64,000 nucleotides of DNA from CAVPFA01 sp963703655. Its GTDB lineage: Bacteria > Actinomycetota > Acidimicrobiia > Acidimicrobiales > Bog-793. Location of the stretch: NCBI GenBank assembly GCA_963703655.1, contig CAVPFA010000003.1, forward strand, positions 1,116,001 through 1,180,000, given 5' to 3'. The first letter of the stretch is position 1. Each line of letters begins with the position of its first letter. The notes under the pieces were generated by a model. That model was given only the letters and a program-made list of their open reading frames with translations, had not been told where the DNA came from and searched no databases. This document shows positions 62,928-64,000 of the stretch, one piece after another. Both the position numbers and the translations under genes were made by a program.

Positions 62928-64000
62928 GTGCCGATGAGCCTCGCCGAAGCTACCGTCGAGCTCACCGCGCCCGGCCAACCTTTCGAGGTCGGCACCGAGA
63001 CGATCGACGGCGTCGAGACGCGGGTCTGGTCGAACTGTCCCGGATCTCTGCGGTCGATCCTGGAGGGGTCGGTCGGGCACGGGGAGGCTACGTTTCTCGT
63101 CTACGAGGAGGAGCGCCTGACCTTCTCAGCACACTTCGGGGAGGCCGCCGCGTTCGCCTGGGCGCTCGCGTGTCGCTACGGGGTGAACGCCGGCGACCGT
63201 GTGGCCATCGCCATGCGCAACCTGCCCGAGTGGGTGACGGCCTTCTGGGCGGCGGCGGCCCTCGGCGCGATCGTCGTCCCGCTGAACGCCTGGTGGTCCG
63301 GGCCGGAGCTGGCCTACGGGCTCGAGGACTCGGGCACCACGGTGGTGATCGCCGACCCCGAGCGGCTGACACGCCTGTCGCCTCACCTCGACGTCCTGCG
63401 CGACGGAACGCTGGAGCACGTCGTCGTGGCCCGAGTCGAGGAGGCCGGCGCCGCGGAGGCGATGCTGACGCGGTTCGACTCCTATGAGGACCTGGTCGCG
63501 TGGGGGCGCCCTCTCAGTCGCTCCGAGCTGCCGCCGGCAGACGTCGGGCCGGACGACGACGCCACGATCTTCTACACCTCTGGCACGACGGGGAGGCCGA
63601 AGGGGGCGCTCGGCACGAATCGCAACATCTGCACGAACCTCTTGAGCCTCGGCTTCCTCAGCGCACGGACCAGTCTGATGGCGACAGAGCCGGAGCCCAC
63701 GAGCTCTATGACGCCCTCGATCCAGAGCTCCTCCCTGCTGTCGGTCCCGCTCTTCCACGCCACGGGCTGCCACTCGGTCCTCGTGGGGAACACCGCCGCC
63801 GGCGGCAAGCTCGTGATGATGCGCCGGTGGAATCCCGAGAGGGCGCTCGAGCTGATCGAACGAGAGCACGTGACGACCTTCGGCGGAGTGCCGACCATGG
63901 CCTGGCAGGTCCTTAACTCGCCCGACTTCGCCGTGCGGGACACCTCGAGCGTCCTCACCGTCGCCTACGGCGGCGCGCCCGCGCCGCCCGAGCTGGTGCG
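62928..64000 (+). CDS. Acyl-CoA synthetase / AMP-dependent ligase (3' end outside window)
   Basis: Class I adenylate-forming enzyme that activates a carboxylate with ATP, then usually transfers it to CoA. The A3 phosphate-binding loop is FYTSGTTGRPKGAL, and VPLFHATGCHSVLV, TTFGGVPTMAWQVL and AYGGAPAPPEL follow. The start is either this GTG, with a TACGCT box eight bases upstream, or the ATG two codons later. It is divergent from the oxidase operon. Substrate cannot be inferred because the C-terminal part is missing. Confidence 0.88.
   Translation, partial: MPMSLAEATVELTAPGQPFEVGTETIDGVETRVWSNCPGSLRSILEGSVGHGEATFLVYEEERLTFSAHFGEAAAFAWALACRYGVNAGDRVAIAMRNLPEWVTAFWAAAALGAIVVPLNAWWSGPELAYGLEDSGTTVVIADPERLTRLSPHLDVLRDGTLEHVVVARVEEAGAAEAMLTRFDSYEDLVAWGRPLSRSELPPADVGPDDDATIFYTSGTTGRPKGALGTNRNICTNLLSLGFLSARTSLMATEPEPTSSMTPSIQSSSLLSVPLFHATGCHSVLVGNTAAGGKLVMMRRWNPERALELIEREHVTTFGGVPTMAWQVLNSPDFAVRDTSSVLTVAYGGAPAPPELV

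Overview
The window is about 64 kb of very GC-rich, gene-dense chromosome. Nothing in it looks mobile: there is no insertion sequence, integrase, CRISPR array, tRNA or rRNA gene, and no gap over 300 bases. The gene set points to an actinobacterium: CarD, a SigR/RsrA-like sigma/anti-sigma pair, the DUF2342 metallopeptidase beside tilS-hpt, a DUF2520 protein between folK and panC, an LCP protein with a LytR_C tail, and many GTG/TTG starts. Class Acidimicrobiia is my best guess, but that is inference only.

Layout. Positions 1-11000 are mostly minus-strand housekeeping genes: rlmB (cut by the left edge), ispF, ispD, carD, radA, clpC, then lysS and coaX, with a plus-strand polyprenyl diphosphate synthase between them. 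Positions 11100-15460 hold a CaCA-type cation exchanger, a cysteine-rich DUF169 protein, an NfuA-like Fe-S carrier and a radical SAM protein with a CCSEP tail. From 38249 back to 15464 every gene lies on the minus strand. This is one nearly unbroken array running LCP, GGDEF, a small unknown protein, CHAT-TPR protease, MoxR, DUF58, TgpA-like transglutaminase, sigR, rsrA, DUF2342, tilS, hpt, folE, folP, pseudo-phosphatase, folB, folK, DUF2520, panC, nadB, nadC. Many of these genes overlap by 1-4 bases.

Positions 38280-45140 carry a DUF1003-like membrane protein, a phospholipase C-like phosphoesterase, two large GT-C-like membrane proteins and a methyltransferase. Positions 45200-50340 are a tightly coupled catabolic cassette: IclR regulator, 3-hydroxyisobutyrate dehydrogenase-like reductase, GMC oxidoreductase with a fused gluconate-dehydrogenase-subunit-3-like head, bicupin and PPOX-fold protein. 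A nucleophile-less alpha/beta hydrolase, a lipoprotein, a WecA/TagO-like transferase and a glycerol-kinase-like protein follow. Positions 55200-62730 form a respiratory module. TlpA-like and SCO1-like proteins plus an unknown membrane protein converge on an operon of cupredoxin, ctaC, ctaD, ctaE, a 36-residue membrane peptide and ctaG. An acyl-CoA synthetase runs off the right edge.

Three genes (clpC, the GMC gene and the bicupin) each need one base removed to restore the expected frame. This is either recurrent assembly error or real decay. Several first-of-operon genes have a TANNNT box 6-8 nt before the start codon, which suggests leaderless transcripts. The best candidates for new biology are the cupredoxin-oxidase operon with a perfect palindrome inside its promoter spacer, the CCSEP-tailed radical SAM neighbourhood, the CHAT/MoxR/DUF58/TgpA block, the GMC-bicupin cassette, and two catalytically dead enzymes: a Cys-to-Gln phosphatase in the folate operon and a Ser-to-Gly hydrolase.
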